From the NCBI RefSeq assembly GCF_050459865.1, contig NZ_JBCMNM010000031.1, positions 21,139 to 85,138 of the forward strand: DNA of 64,000 nucleotides, in the 5' to 3' direction. A program made the position numbers and the translations under genes. Positions 16,321-24,795 of this stretch are shown one piece after another. Position 1 is the first letter of the stretch. Each line of letters starts with the position of its first letter. The DNA is from Rummeliibacillus pycnus_B (GTDB lineage Bacteria > Bacillota > Bacilli > Bacillales_A > Planococcaceae). The notes under the pieces are model-generated. The model had not been told where the DNA came from. It made no database searches and was given only the letters and a program-made list of their open reading frames with translations.

Positions 16321-17319
16321 TTATTTTAGACGTTTTGGTGCTTTATCAATATTTTCTAGCATAATGCCAGTTCCTTCTACTACACAGTTCATTGGATTTT
16401 CTGCAACAAATACAGGTACTCTTAGTTCTTCTGTTAGTAATTGGTCCAAACCATGTAATAACGCACCACCGCCTGTAACCATTACACCACGGTCAATAAT
16501 GTCAGCTGATAGCTCTGGTGGAGTTTTTTCAAGCACATTTTTTGCAGATTGTACGATTAAGGCGATAGATTCATGTAAAGCTTTTTCGATTTCGTCAGAG
16601 TGAATCTCGATTGTTCTTGGTAATCCTGTCACTAAATCGCGACCACGAATTTCCATTTTTTCATCTCGGCCATGTGGATATACAGTACCAATTGTCATTT
16701 TAATGTTTTCTGCAGTTCGTTCGCCGATTAATAGCTTGTACTGTTTTTTAATATAATGAAGGATATCATTATCAAAAAGATCCCCTGCTACTTTAATGGA
16801 TTCAGATGTAACAATATCGCCCATTGATAGAACAGCAACGTCGGTTGTACCACCGCCGATATCAATAACCATATTTCCGCTAGGTTGGAAGATATCCATA
16901 CCTGCACCAATTGCTGCTACTTTTGGCTCTTCTTCCAAATAAACATTACGTCCACCTGACTTTTCAGCGGCTTCACGGATGGCTTTTTGTTCAACACTTG
17001 TAATATTTGTAGGGCAACAAATTAAAATGCGTGGCTTCGACATGAAACCTGAAATGTTTAATTTATTAATAAAATATCTAAGCATCGATTCTGTTATATC
17101 GAAATCTGCGATAACGCCATCTTTTAATGGACGAATTGCAACAATATTACCTGGAGTTCTTCCGACCATTTTACGTGCTTCTTCTCCAACAGCTAATACC
17201 TTATTCGTATTTTTATCGATTGCTACAACGGATGGTTCGTTTAATACAATTCCTTTTCCTTTTAAATGGATTAGTACATTCGCTGTTCCTAAATCGATTC
17301 CTATATCTTTTGAAAACAT
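16321..17319 (-). CDS. mbl: MreB-like cell-shape protein Mbl
   Basis: 332 residues from ATG 17319 (SD AAAGGGG 7 nt upstream; family start MFSKDIGIDLGTANV). Actin-fold nucleotide motifs are clear: phosphate 1 DLGTANVLIHLKGKG, phosphate 2 DIGGGTTDVAVLS, adenosine motif VMVTGGGALL. It polymerises beneath the membrane and guides lateral cell-wall synthesis. Position between spoIIID and flhO, as in B. subtilis, identifies it as Mbl rather than MreB or MreBH. Confidence 0.96.
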   Translation of the reverse strand: MFSKDIGIDLGTANVLIHLKGKGIVLNEPSVVAIDKNTNKVLAVGEEARKMVGRTPGNIVAIRPLKDGVIADFDITESMLRYFINKLNISGFMSKPRILICCPTNITSVEQKAIREAAEKSGGRNVYLEEEPKVAAIGAGMDIFQPSGNMVIDIGGGTTDVAVLSMGDIVTSESIKVAGDLFDNDILHYIKKQYKLLIGERTAENIKMTIGTVYPHGRDEKMEIRGRDLVTGLPRTIEIHSDEIEKALHESIALIVQSAKNVLEKTPPELSADIIDRGVMVTGGGALLHGLDQLLTEELRVPVFVAENPMNCVVEGTGIMLENIDKAPKRLK

Positions 17320-17566
17320 GTTGTTTCCCCTTTCTTCATGTTCCAATCATCATCAAAAAAATATATATGTATCTAGAATATTTTAACATAACGATGAGTT
17401 AATTACATCTAATTATTTCGATCATTCCTAGGTAATTTAGGTTATTAACTAAGACTTTACACACCCTACTCTCTCCTATTTTCAATTCATACTATTTGAT
17501 TTGTCATACTAAGTATTTGTGTTATCAATCTTTCTATGCATTCTTTTAAAATAAAAGATAGAAAAA

Positions 17567-17598
17567 GACACCTTCGCTATTCAAGATGCGAAGGTGTC
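17567..17598 (-). terminator. Terminator overlapping the end of spoIIID
   Basis: Perfect 11-bp arms GACACCTTCGC/GCGAAGGTGTC with a 10-nt loop. On the minus strand one arm encodes the last residues of SpoIIID and the stop lies in the loop, followed by TTTTTCTATCTTTT. Confidence 0.85.
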
Positions 17599-17858
17599 TT
17601 TTTTTCTGAATTGCGTGTAAGCCATTTTTGGCGTGTTGCTTCTCCACCTCGAATATGACGGATGGATTTGTGATAAGCTAAAATTTCACTTACCTCTTTC
17701 GCTAATTCCTCGTTAACTTGAGATAACCTCTCAGTGAGATCCTTATGAATGGTACTCTTAGAATAGCCAGTCTTTTGAGCTAAGGCTCTCACAGTTTGTT
17801 GCGATTCTTTAAGCATAAAACCAAGTTTTAGACATCGATTGCGAATATGTTCGTGCAC
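17577..17858 (-). CDS. spoIIID: Sporulation transcriptional regulator SpoIIID
   Basis: 93 residues from GTG 17858, chosen because SD AGGA lies 7 nt before it and because the length then equals B. subtilis SpoIIID (93). The helix-turn-helix is VRALAQKTGYSKSTIHKDL and the conserved LAYHKSIRHIRGGEAT basic region follows. It is a mother-cell DNA-binding protein that activates and represses sigma-E and sigma-K genes. It lies 84 bp after spoIIQ and before mbl, the B. subtilis order. Its terminator begins inside the coding region. Confidence 0.95.
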   Translation of the reverse strand: MHEHIRNRCLKLGFMLKESQQTVRALAQKTGYSKSTIHKDLTERLSQVNEELAKEVSEILAYHKSIRHIRGGEATRQKWLTRNSEKKTPSHLE

Positions 17859-17942
17859 ATTCTCTTCCTTTCCACAATGGTACGAACGTTTCTTCACCTT
17901 ATGTCTAAAACCTTTTGCTTAGAACCTAGACGCGAGAATTAT

Positions 17943-18605
17943 CTAAAATGCAAGTAAACTTTTTGGATTAATATGCTTACCTTCTTGCATTACTTCAAAA
18001 TAAAGATGTGTGCCAGCAGTTGGATTCCATTCATTTGAGATCGCTTTTCCAAGTTTTTGACCTTGGTCTACTTTATCTCCTTTTTTAACAGTGATTTCAC
18101 CAACAGAGCTGTATTGTGTTGTCATTCCATTTGCATGAGATATAGTAATCTCGTTACCTACAAATGGGTCATTTTTTACTTCTTCAACCGTACCGCTAAG
18201 CGCAGCAAGAACATCGAAGCTTTCACTATTTACTGCAATGGCAATACCATCACTTGTAGTGAAAGTTTGGTTGAATACGAGTAATGCACCTTCTCTAGCT
18301 TCTTCGCTTGCTTCAACATCGTAGTAGTCCTGTATTACTTTTGCATCTTTTAAAAGTGCTTCTTTAAATGGATACTTCAAGGATTCAGCAGTTGCGTTTG
18401 TTTCAACAGTAGGACCGTTTGTACCATTTGTAGCTGTTAATTTACTAGTACTTGTCTCATTAGGAGAATTAGTCATTGCTGTATAACCCCAAACACCTGC
18501 AACTAAAAGAATTGAAAAGCTTGCATAAATTACTGGCCAAAACCAGCGTTGTTTTGTAACATTTGATTTTTGTGGAGTAGGTTTTATCTTATTTTCCTCT
18601 CTCAT
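17943..18605 (-). CDS. spoIIQ: Stage II sporulation protein Q (degenerate LytM/M23 domain)
   Basis: 220 residues from ATG 18605 (SD GAGGTGATG). A cytoplasmic N-terminus, one TM helix (about 24-45) and an M23 fold from about 115 to the end. Zinc ligands are not intact: the usual HxGxD is TSDGIAIA and the HxH is HLYFEV, so the domain should be non-hydrolytic, as known for SpoIIQ, which pairs with SpoIIIAH to zip the engulfing membranes. Made in the forespore. It follows spoIID by 10 bp. Confidence 0.93.
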   Translation of the reverse strand: MREENKIKPTPQKSNVTKQRWFWPVIYASFSILLVAGVWGYTAMTNSPNETSTSKLTATNGTNGPTVETNATAESLKYPFKEALLKDAKVIQDYYDVEASEEAREGALLVFNQTFTTSDGIAIAVNSESFDVLAALSGTVEEVKNDPFVGNEITISHANGMTTQYSSVGEITVKKGDKVDQGQKLGKAISNEWNPTAGTHLYFEVMQEGKHINPKSLLAF

Positions 18606-18615
18606 TTTCATCACC

Positions 18616-19629
18616 TCATTTGCTATTCTTGTCAATAGCTTGAGAGTTTAAACATAGAGAAGAAGATTTTTTTAGTTTTTCTATTTTTATTTGTTGATAG
18701 AAATGATGTAAGATCTCTTTTGCACTCGCCCCCTTTTCTGCGAGCGCTGTTGCTCCGTACTGGCTCATCCCTACACCATGACCATATCCTGTTGTTTTTA
18801 CTTGTACTATCTCCTTTTTAGTATTCCATTTAATTGTGAAGTCTGTAGATGCTAGTTGAAGTTTTTCACGCACTTCTCTACCTGACCATTTAAAGTCTCC
18901 TTTTTTAATTGTTTCTACCCGGCCTGAATCATTACGATAGATTTTAACATTTTGAATTTGTGTTTCTGTCCATTGTTGATTGAAGGCAATATTCCATTGT
19001 TGAAGCGTAAAGTTATAGTTTGTATGATATCTTGGTGATTCTTTTTCATTTGATGGAACGGAGACAGATTGTAGATATGGGATTGATTGTCCGCCATAGC
19101 TTTTTGCACTTTCAGTTTGTCCATTACTTGTTGAAAAGAACATGGCTGTGATGAGTTCATCTTTGTAAACCAATACTTGTCCTTTTGTTGCTTGTACAGC
19201 TTTACGGATTTTTTTTTCGTTTTTGTTAAAATTGGTACCCCAGTCTTTTCTTCGTTGTTCTTCATCCGCAAAGGCTTGGGCCGAGACATTTGGTTCTATG
19301 GCATTTTCTCCAAAATTCGTGCGTTTTAAAGCGAAAGTCCGTGAAGCAATAGCTTGTGCCTTAAGAGCTTCTAAATCGAAGGATACGGGCATTTCAGCTG
19401 CGACAACCCCTACTAGATACTCTTCAAGCGAGTATTTTTTATTTTCTCCTTGAATTGATATTTGGATGTTACATTCTTCATCCATTGTTTTTGTTTCATT
19501 TGTCTGTTTTGCTGTGGTACCTGCAGTAGCAGTAGGAATTTCTTTTGTTTCCTTGTACTTCGTTACAAATGTTGGCAATATGAATAGAGCGACAATAATA
19601 AGTAGAATATATAGATGTATTTTTTTCAT
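18616..19629 (-). CDS. spoIID: Stage II sporulation protein D (septal peptidoglycan lytic transglycosylase)
   Basis: 337 residues. N-terminal TM anchor (about 4-22), then the SpoIID domain with the catalytic Glu79 in VAAEMPVSFDLEALKAQAIASRTFAL and the C-terminal GYGHGVGMSQYGA motif. It cleaves glycan strands ahead of the engulfing mother-cell membrane with SpoIIM and SpoIIP. No Shine-Dalgarno sequence is visible before the ATG, and no other in-frame start exists upstream; a sigma-E-like promoter (ATA-16-CATATT) would start the mRNA almost at the ATG. spoIIQ follows at once. Confidence 0.93.
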   Translation of the reverse strand: MKKIHLYILLIIVALFILPTFVTKYKETKEIPTATAGTTAKQTNETKTMDEECNIQISIQGENKKYSLEEYLVGVVAAEMPVSFDLEALKAQAIASRTFALKRTNFGENAIEPNVSAQAFADEEQRRKDWGTNFNKNEKKIRKAVQATKGQVLVYKDELITAMFFSTSNGQTESAKSYGGQSIPYLQSVSVPSNEKESPRYHTNYNFTLQQWNIAFNQQWTETQIQNVKIYRNDSGRVETIKKGDFKWSGREVREKLQLASTDFTIKWNTKKEIVQVKTTGYGHGVGMSQYGATALAEKGASAKEILHHFYQQIKIEKLKKSSSLCLNSQAIDKNSK

Positions 19630-19636
19630 ATTTATG

Positions 19637-19661
19637 AATATGTGTGGTAAGAAATGTTTAT
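19637..19661 (-). promoter_or_regulatory. Candidate sigma-E promoter of spoIID
   Basis: ATA at 19659-19661, 16-bp spacer, CATATT at 19637-19642 on the minus strand, close to the sigma-E consensus (ATA / CATACA-T). Predicted start near 19630, at the spoIID ATG. Confidence 0.4.
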
Positions 19662-19821
19662 GATTAATTTAAACAGGCCATTTTGTAAAAGTTTAGATTT
19701 TGAGATAAAGGATCAAAATCTTGTTCTATTCTTTTGGTTGGGGTGTTCATACAATTTAGTGAGAAGTGGTTAAAAAGTGAATGTTAAGTACTGAAGTTTT
19801 TTTTAAATTTTTGTAAATAAA

Positions 19822-19854
19822 AACCCACTACATACATAAGGTATGTAATGGGTT
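19822..19854 (-). terminator. Terminator after murAA
   Basis: Arms AACCCA-C-TACATAC and GTATGTA-A-TGGGTT with one mismatch and loop ATAAG; minus strand continues TTTTATTTAC. Confidence 0.85.
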
Positions 19855-19883
19855 AGAGTTGTAATAAACATGGAAGATTATAT

Positions 19884-21182
19884 TTAGTTCGTTTGAAGTT
19901 CTTTTTCGAATACATCTTCAGTAGAGATTCGTTCGATATTAGCGCCTAAAGCAGCAAGTTTTTTATGGAACTCGACATATCCTCTGTCTAGATGATGAAG
20001 TTCTGAAACACGCGTAATTCCCTCAGCCACTAAACCTGCAAGAATTAATGCGGCTGCTGCACGTAAATCAGTTGCAGCGACTTCTGCTCCTTGCAATTTG
20101 CATGGTCCATCAATAATTACAGAACGTCCATCGATTTTCGCATTGGCATTCATACGACGGAATTCTTCTACATGCATAAAACGATTTTCAAACACAGTCT
20201 CTGTAATCACACTTGCTCCTTGAGCTACAAGCATTAAAGACATCATTTGAGATTGCATATCTGTTGGGAATCCAGGATGTGGCATTGTTTTAACATCTAC
20301 AGCCTTTAAAGGATGAGTTGAACGAACACGAAGACCTGCATTTTCTTCTTCGATCTCAACGCCCATTTCACGCATTTTTGCGATTAGAGCTGTCATATGT
20401 TCAGGTACAGCATTTTCAATTAAAACATCTCCACCCGTAATTGCAGCAGCAACCATAAATGTGCCTGCTTCAATACGATCAGGAATAATTGAGTGTGTTG
20501 TGCCATATAATCTCTCAACACCTTCAACACGAATGGTATCTGTTCCAGCCCCTACGACTTTGCCGCCCATTTCATTGATGAAGTTTGCTAAATCCACGAT
20601 TTCAGGCTCTTTAGCTGCATTTTCGATAATTGTCGTACCTTCTGCAAGCGCAGCTCCAGTAAGAATGTTTTCTGTAGCACCTACACTAGGAAAATCTAGA
20701 TAAATTTTTGCACCTTTTAATCGACCTTCAGTTGATGCTTCTACATACCCATGTCCTGTAGAAATTTTCGCTCCCATTAACTCGAAACCTTTTAAATGTT
20801 GATCAATTGGTCGCGAACCTATTGCACAACCACCTGGCATAGCAACACGTGCATAACCATTTCGTGCTAATAGAGGTCCCATAACTAGAATGGATGCACG
20901 CATTTTACGTACATATTCAAATTGAGCTTCAGATGATAGTTGTGCTGATGCATCAATTTCTACAACATTTTCTTCAGGAGAGAATGTTAATTGTACATTT
21001 AAACTTTTTAAAACCTCATCAATTGTATATACATCTGCCAAGTTCGGCACGTTTTTTATTATATTTTTTCCTTCAGATGCTAATAATGCTGCTGCAAGAA
21101 CTGGTAGAACTGCATTTTTTGCTCCTTCTACTTTTACATTTCCGTGTAAAACCTTGCCGCCTTTTACAACAATTTTCTCCAC
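19884..21182 (-). CDS. murAA: UDP-N-acetylglucosamine 1-carboxyvinyltransferase MurAA
   Basis: 432 residues. First committed step of peptidoglycan synthesis: transfer of enolpyruvate from PEP to UDP-GlcNAc. KGGKVLHGNVKVEGAKNA at the N-terminus and the PEP-binding, fosfomycin-target Cys119 in MPGGCAIGSRPIDQH are intact. Located just upstream of spoIID, which identifies the murAA copy; a second paralogue, murAB, lies at 45172. Own promoter upstream, terminator downstream. Confidence 0.96.
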   Translation of the reverse strand: MEKIVVKGGKVLHGNVKVEGAKNAVLPVLAAALLASEGKNIIKNVPNLADVYTIDEVLKSLNVQLTFSPEENVVEIDASAQLSSEAQFEYVRKMRASILVMGPLLARNGYARVAMPGGCAIGSRPIDQHLKGFELMGAKISTGHGYVEASTEGRLKGAKIYLDFPSVGATENILTGAALAEGTTIIENAAKEPEIVDLANFINEMGGKVVGAGTDTIRVEGVERLYGTTHSIIPDRIEAGTFMVAAAITGGDVLIENAVPEHMTALIAKMREMGVEIEEENAGLRVRSTHPLKAVDVKTMPHPGFPTDMQSQMMSLMLVAQGASVITETVFENRFMHVEEFRRMNANAKIDGRSVIIDGPCKLQGAEVAATDLRAAAALILAGLVAEGITRVSELHHLDRGYVEFHKKLAALGANIERISTEDVFEKELQTN

Positions 21183-21296
21183 AATATGTCCCTCCGAACT
21201 TAATCTAAATAAAATCTTTTTTTATACTTTTTATATTTCAGTCCATAAAATTCATGTATTTATTCAATACCAATAATTAGTAACAAAGCAACTTAC

Positions 21297-21325
21297 ATAA
21301 TACCTTTTTTTCATGATGTTGACAA
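21297..21325 (-). promoter_or_regulatory. Sigma-A promoter of murAA
   Basis: On the minus strand TTGTCA (21320-21325), 17-bp spacer, TATTAT (21297-21302). Leaves a leader of about 110 nt. Confidence 0.65.
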
Positions 21326-21667
21326 GAACCGATAACACTATTTTAGTTTTCTACGAATAAATAACTATAGTAATACTATATTACGTCAAAATGCTAGAAA
21401 TGTGTTATAAATTTTCCATTTCTATTCGACTTGACAGTTACCCATGAATTGAGGAAATTAAACAAGTTTCAACAAATTATTTCCTGGGTAATGGGTACTC
21501 TATATGCAAAAAGAATAATGAAATACGTTTAAATAATGCAACGTAATGAAAAACCACATAAAACACACATATCTCTATTGTAATATAAATCGTTCCTAAG
21601 TACAGAACAAAAACTAACGTTTGTACAATAAGTTTGTGCCATTATTTCTTTTGCATACAGAATACAT
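21326..21667. other. Intergenic region between ywzB and murAA
   Basis: No gene supported. The position holds ywmB in B. subtilis but no such frame is present. A nested inverted repeat at about 21435-21501 (outer ACCCAT/ATGGGT, inner GGAAAT/ATTTCC) is the only clear structure. Confidence 0.5.
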
Positions 21668-21913
21668 TTAATTAAATAAAAATGGTAATTGTCTTGACCA
21701 AGTTGAAATAGCAATAAAGAAATTCGACACAGTTGATCCGATGGCAATGCTTAACAAAATAAATAGCAGTTGAACTTGAAAAACATGATTTTTCTTAAAA
21801 ACTTTTTCATACATCAACGATTGTAATGCATAAAAGGTTATTCCAATAAAGAAAATATGTGAGCAAATACCAATTAGTGCATGTTGACCGATTAAGGATG
21901 ATACTGAATCCAT
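21668..21913 (-). CDS. ywzB: DUF1146 membrane protein YwzB
   Basis: 81 residues from ATG 21913 (SD GGGTGA). Two hydrophobic helices (about 10-30 and 43-65), no catalytic motif, C-terminal SNFFIAISTWSRQLPFL. The size, topology and position directly after the atp operon match YwzB/DUF1146 of Bacillales. Function unknown. A terminator separates it from atpC, so it may be transcribed by read-through. Confidence 0.78.
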   Translation of the reverse strand: MDSVSSLIGQHALIGICSHIFFIGITFYALQSLMYEKVFKKNHVFQVQLLFILLSIAIGSTVSNFFIAISTWSRQLPFLFN

Positions 21914-21935
21914 ATTTTCACCCACTTTCACCTTT

Positions 21936-21968
21936 AAAAAAGCGAGCAGAAATATAATTCTGCTCGCT
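21936..21968 (-). terminator. Terminator of the atp operon
   Basis: Perfect 11-bp stem AGCGAGCAGAA/TTCTGCTCGCT with a 6-nt loop, followed on the minus strand by TTTTTTAAAG. Confidence 0.9.
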
Positions 21969-21986
21969 TTAAAATTAATCTATTAC

Positions 21987-22391
21987 TTAGATGTTACCCT
22001 CTTTAACGTTGATACGATTCATCGCGCGTTTTAAAGATAGTTCTGCACGTTTGAAATCAATGTCATCTTGCTTACTTTGAAGTCGTTGTTCAGCACGTTT
22101 AACAGCTTCTTTTGCACGAATCATGTCGATATGATCGGCAATTTCGGCAGAAGGAGTTAAGATTGTAACTTTATCGGGACGGATCTCAACAAAGCCACCG
22201 CTTACTGCTACAACTTCAGTGTTATTGTCTTTTTTAAGACGAACAGCACTAACTGCTAATGGAGCAACTGTTGGAATATGTCCAGGCAGAATACCCATTT
22301 CACCAGTTACAGTTTTCACAATAACCATGCTAACTTCTGAATCGTATACTGGGCCGTCGGGAGTGACAATGTTGACTACAGTCGTCTTCAT
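21987..22391 (-). CDS. atpC: ATP synthase F1 epsilon subunit
   Basis: 134 residues. N-terminal beta-sandwich (EMGILPGHIPTVAPL) and C-terminal two-helix domain (AKEAVKRAEQRL) that can inhibit ATP hydrolysis. Rotates with gamma and the c-ring. Last gene of the atp operon, 24 bp after atpD, SD GGAGGAAAAA. Confidence 0.97.
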   Translation of the reverse strand: MKTTVVNIVTPDGPVYDSEVSMVIVKTVTGEMGILPGHIPTVAPLAVSAVRLKKDNNTEVVAVSGGFVEIRPDKVTILTPSAEIADHIDMIRAKEAVKRAEQRLQSKQDDIDFKRAELSLKRAMNRINVKEGNI

Positions 22392-22415
22392 ATTTTTTCC
22401 TCCAAGTCCCTAGTA

Positions 22416-23831
22416 TTAAAGTTCTACGCCCATATCTTTTGCTTTCGCAACAACTTCTTCAATAACACCTACAAGACGGAATGCATCTTCTGGTAATTTA
22501 TCGTATTTACCTTCAAGAATTTCTTTAAATCCACGAACTGTATCTTTTACGTGAACATAAGAACCTTTTTGACCAGTAAATTGTTCAGCAACGTGGAAGT
22601 TTTGTGATAAATAGAATTGTACACGACGTGCACGGTTTACAGTTAATTTATCTTCATCAGATAATTCATCCATACCTAAGATAGCGATGATATCTTGTAA
22701 TTCATTGTAGCGTTGTAATGTAGATTGTACTTTACGAGCAACTTCATAGTGTTCTTTACCAACGATTTCAGGTGATAAAGCACGAGAAGTTGAAGCCAAT
22801 GGGTCAACCGCTGGGTAGATACCCATTTCAGAAAGTTTACGTTCAAGGTTTGTTGTAGCATCTAAGTGAGCGAATGTTGTAGCTGGAGCCGGGTCAGTGT
22901 AGTCATCGGCTGGTACATAAACTGCTTGGATAGATGTTACAGAACCTTTGTTTGTTGAAGTAATACGTTCTTGTAATTTACCCATTTCAGTAGCAAGTGT
23001 TGGTTGGTAACCTACGGCAGAAGGCATACGACCTAGTAACGCAGATACTTCAGAACCTGCTTGAGTGAAACGGAAAATGTTATCGATGAATAATAGAACG
23101 TCTTGTCCCATTTCATCACGGAAGTATTCAGCCATTGTAAGACCAGATAATGCTACACGCATACGAGCACCTGGTGGCTCATTCATTTGACCGAATACCA
23201 TTGCTGTTTTAGCAATAACGCCTGAATCGCTCATTTCATAGAATAGGTCGTTACCTTCACGAGTACGTTCACCTACACCAGAGAATACGGAAATACCACC
23301 GTGTCCTTGAGCAATGTTGTTGATTAATTCTTGGATTAAAACGGTTTTACCTACACCGGCACCACCGAATAGTCCGACTTTACCACCTTTGATGTATGGT
23401 GCTAATAAGTCTACTACTTTAATACCTGTTTCAAGTACTTCAACATTTGTTGAAAGTTCTTCGAATGTAGGAGCTTCACGGTGAATTGGATCACGGCGAG
23501 CTTCTGCTGGGATTGGATCTGCTAAGTCGATTGTTTCACCTAATACGTTGAATACACGACCTAATGTTACTTCACCAACTGGTACTGAAATTGCAGCACC
23601 TTTGTCAGTTACTACTGAGCCACGTTGTAAGCCATCTGTAGATGACATTGCAATGGTACGAACAGCGTTATCGCCTAAGTGAAGAGCTACTTCTAAAGTA
23701 AGAATAGCAGTTTCTTCATTAGGACGTTTGATTTCTACAGTTAGCGCGTTATTAATGTCTGGTAATGTGTTGTTATCGAATTGTACGTCGACAACTGGAC
23801 CCATTACTTGAAGAACGTGTCCTGTGTTCAT
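22416..23831 (-). CDS. atpD: ATP synthase F1 beta subunit
   Basis: 471 residues. Catalytic subunit: Walker A GGAGVGKTVLIQEL, catalytic Glu in GERTREGND, Walker B VLLFIDNIFRF, and MPSAVGYQPTLATEMG. Alternates with alpha in the hexamer and forms ATP. Between atpG and atpC. Confidence 0.99.
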   Translation of the reverse strand: MNTGHVLQVMGPVVDVQFDNNTLPDINNALTVEIKRPNEETAILTLEVALHLGDNAVRTIAMSSTDGLQRGSVVTDKGAAISVPVGEVTLGRVFNVLGETIDLADPIPAEARRDPIHREAPTFEELSTNVEVLETGIKVVDLLAPYIKGGKVGLFGGAGVGKTVLIQELINNIAQGHGGISVFSGVGERTREGNDLFYEMSDSGVIAKTAMVFGQMNEPPGARMRVALSGLTMAEYFRDEMGQDVLLFIDNIFRFTQAGSEVSALLGRMPSAVGYQPTLATEMGKLQERITSTNKGSVTSIQAVYVPADDYTDPAPATTFAHLDATTNLERKLSEMGIYPAVDPLASTSRALSPEIVGKEHYEVARKVQSTLQRYNELQDIIAILGMDELSDEDKLTVNRARRVQFYLSQNFHVAEQFTGQKGSYVHVKDTVRGFKEILEGKYDKLPEDAFRLVGVIEEVVAKAKDMGVEL

Positions 23832-23881
23832 ACTTGTATTTCCCTCCTATCAAACTAATTACAAAAAGGTAAGGGAGGGGC

Positions 23882-24742
23882 CTATTCTAAGGCCGCAGCT
23901 CCACCAACAATTTCAGTAATTTCCTGTGTAATAGCCGCTTGACGTGCACGGTTATACAGAATTGTTAAGTCATTAATTAAATCATGAGCGTTGTCTGTAG
24001 CGCTCTTCATTGCTGTCATACGTGCAGCATGTTCACTCGCTTTACCATCTAGTAACGCACCATAAACCAAGCTTTCCGCATATTGTGGTAACAATACTTC
24101 TAGAATTGCTTCGCCAGATGGCTCAAATTCATAAGAAGCAGTTGTAGCGCTTGTTGGAGTAATATCCGTAATTGGAAGTACTTTTTTCTCCGTTGGTTCG
24201 TTAGTAATTGCACTGATAAAGTGACTGTAGTACATATAAAGTTCATCATAAGTACCGTCCGTGAACATACCAACAGCTTTACGAGCAATTTGTTTTATAT
24301 CTGCAAAAGAAGGTTGGTCAGGAAGACCAATTTCTTCATCAACTACGTTAAAGCCTTGTTTTTTAAAGAAATTACTTACAACACGACCAACTGCAAAAAT
24401 AACAACGTCATCTTTTGATTGATTGCGGCTTTCCATTCCATCAAGTGCTTTACGAATAACATTTGAGTTGTATGCCCCTGCTAAACCACGATCTGAAGCG
24501 ATGACTAAGTAAGCAGATTTTTTCACAGGACGAGAGATTAACATTGGATGTGAACCATCTGGTGTACCTGCTGCAATTGCTGCAACAACATCTTGAATTT
24601 TATTCATATATGGAACGTATGCTTTAGCATTTGCTTCGGCACGTGCCATTTTCGAAGATGACACGAGCTGCATTGCGTTCGTAATTTTACTTGTACTAGT
24701 TGTAGATTTAATACGTTGTTTTACTTCGCGTAATGATGCCAC
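23882..24742 (-). CDS. atpG: ATP synthase F1 gamma subunit
   Basis: 286 residues, normal length. N-terminal MASLREVKQRIKSTTSTSKIT and C-terminal TILYNRARQAAITQEITEI helices form the rotating coiled-coil shaft inside the alpha/beta hexamer. SD before the ATG; 53 bp after atpA. Confidence 0.98.
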   Translation of the reverse strand: MASLREVKQRIKSTTSTSKITNAMQLVSSSKMARAEANAKAYVPYMNKIQDVVAAIAAGTPDGSHPMLISRPVKKSAYLVIASDRGLAGAYNSNVIRKALDGMESRNQSKDDVVIFAVGRVVSNFFKKQGFNVVDEEIGLPDQPSFADIKQIARKAVGMFTDGTYDELYMYYSHFISAITNEPTEKKVLPITDITPTSATTASYEFEPSGEAILEVLLPQYAESLVYGALLDGKASEHAARMTAMKSATDNAHDLINDLTILYNRARQAAITQEITEIVGGAAALE

Positions 24743-24795
24743 TGGTATTTCACCACCTTACCGTTTTATTTTAATATTCACAGTACTATGCAATC

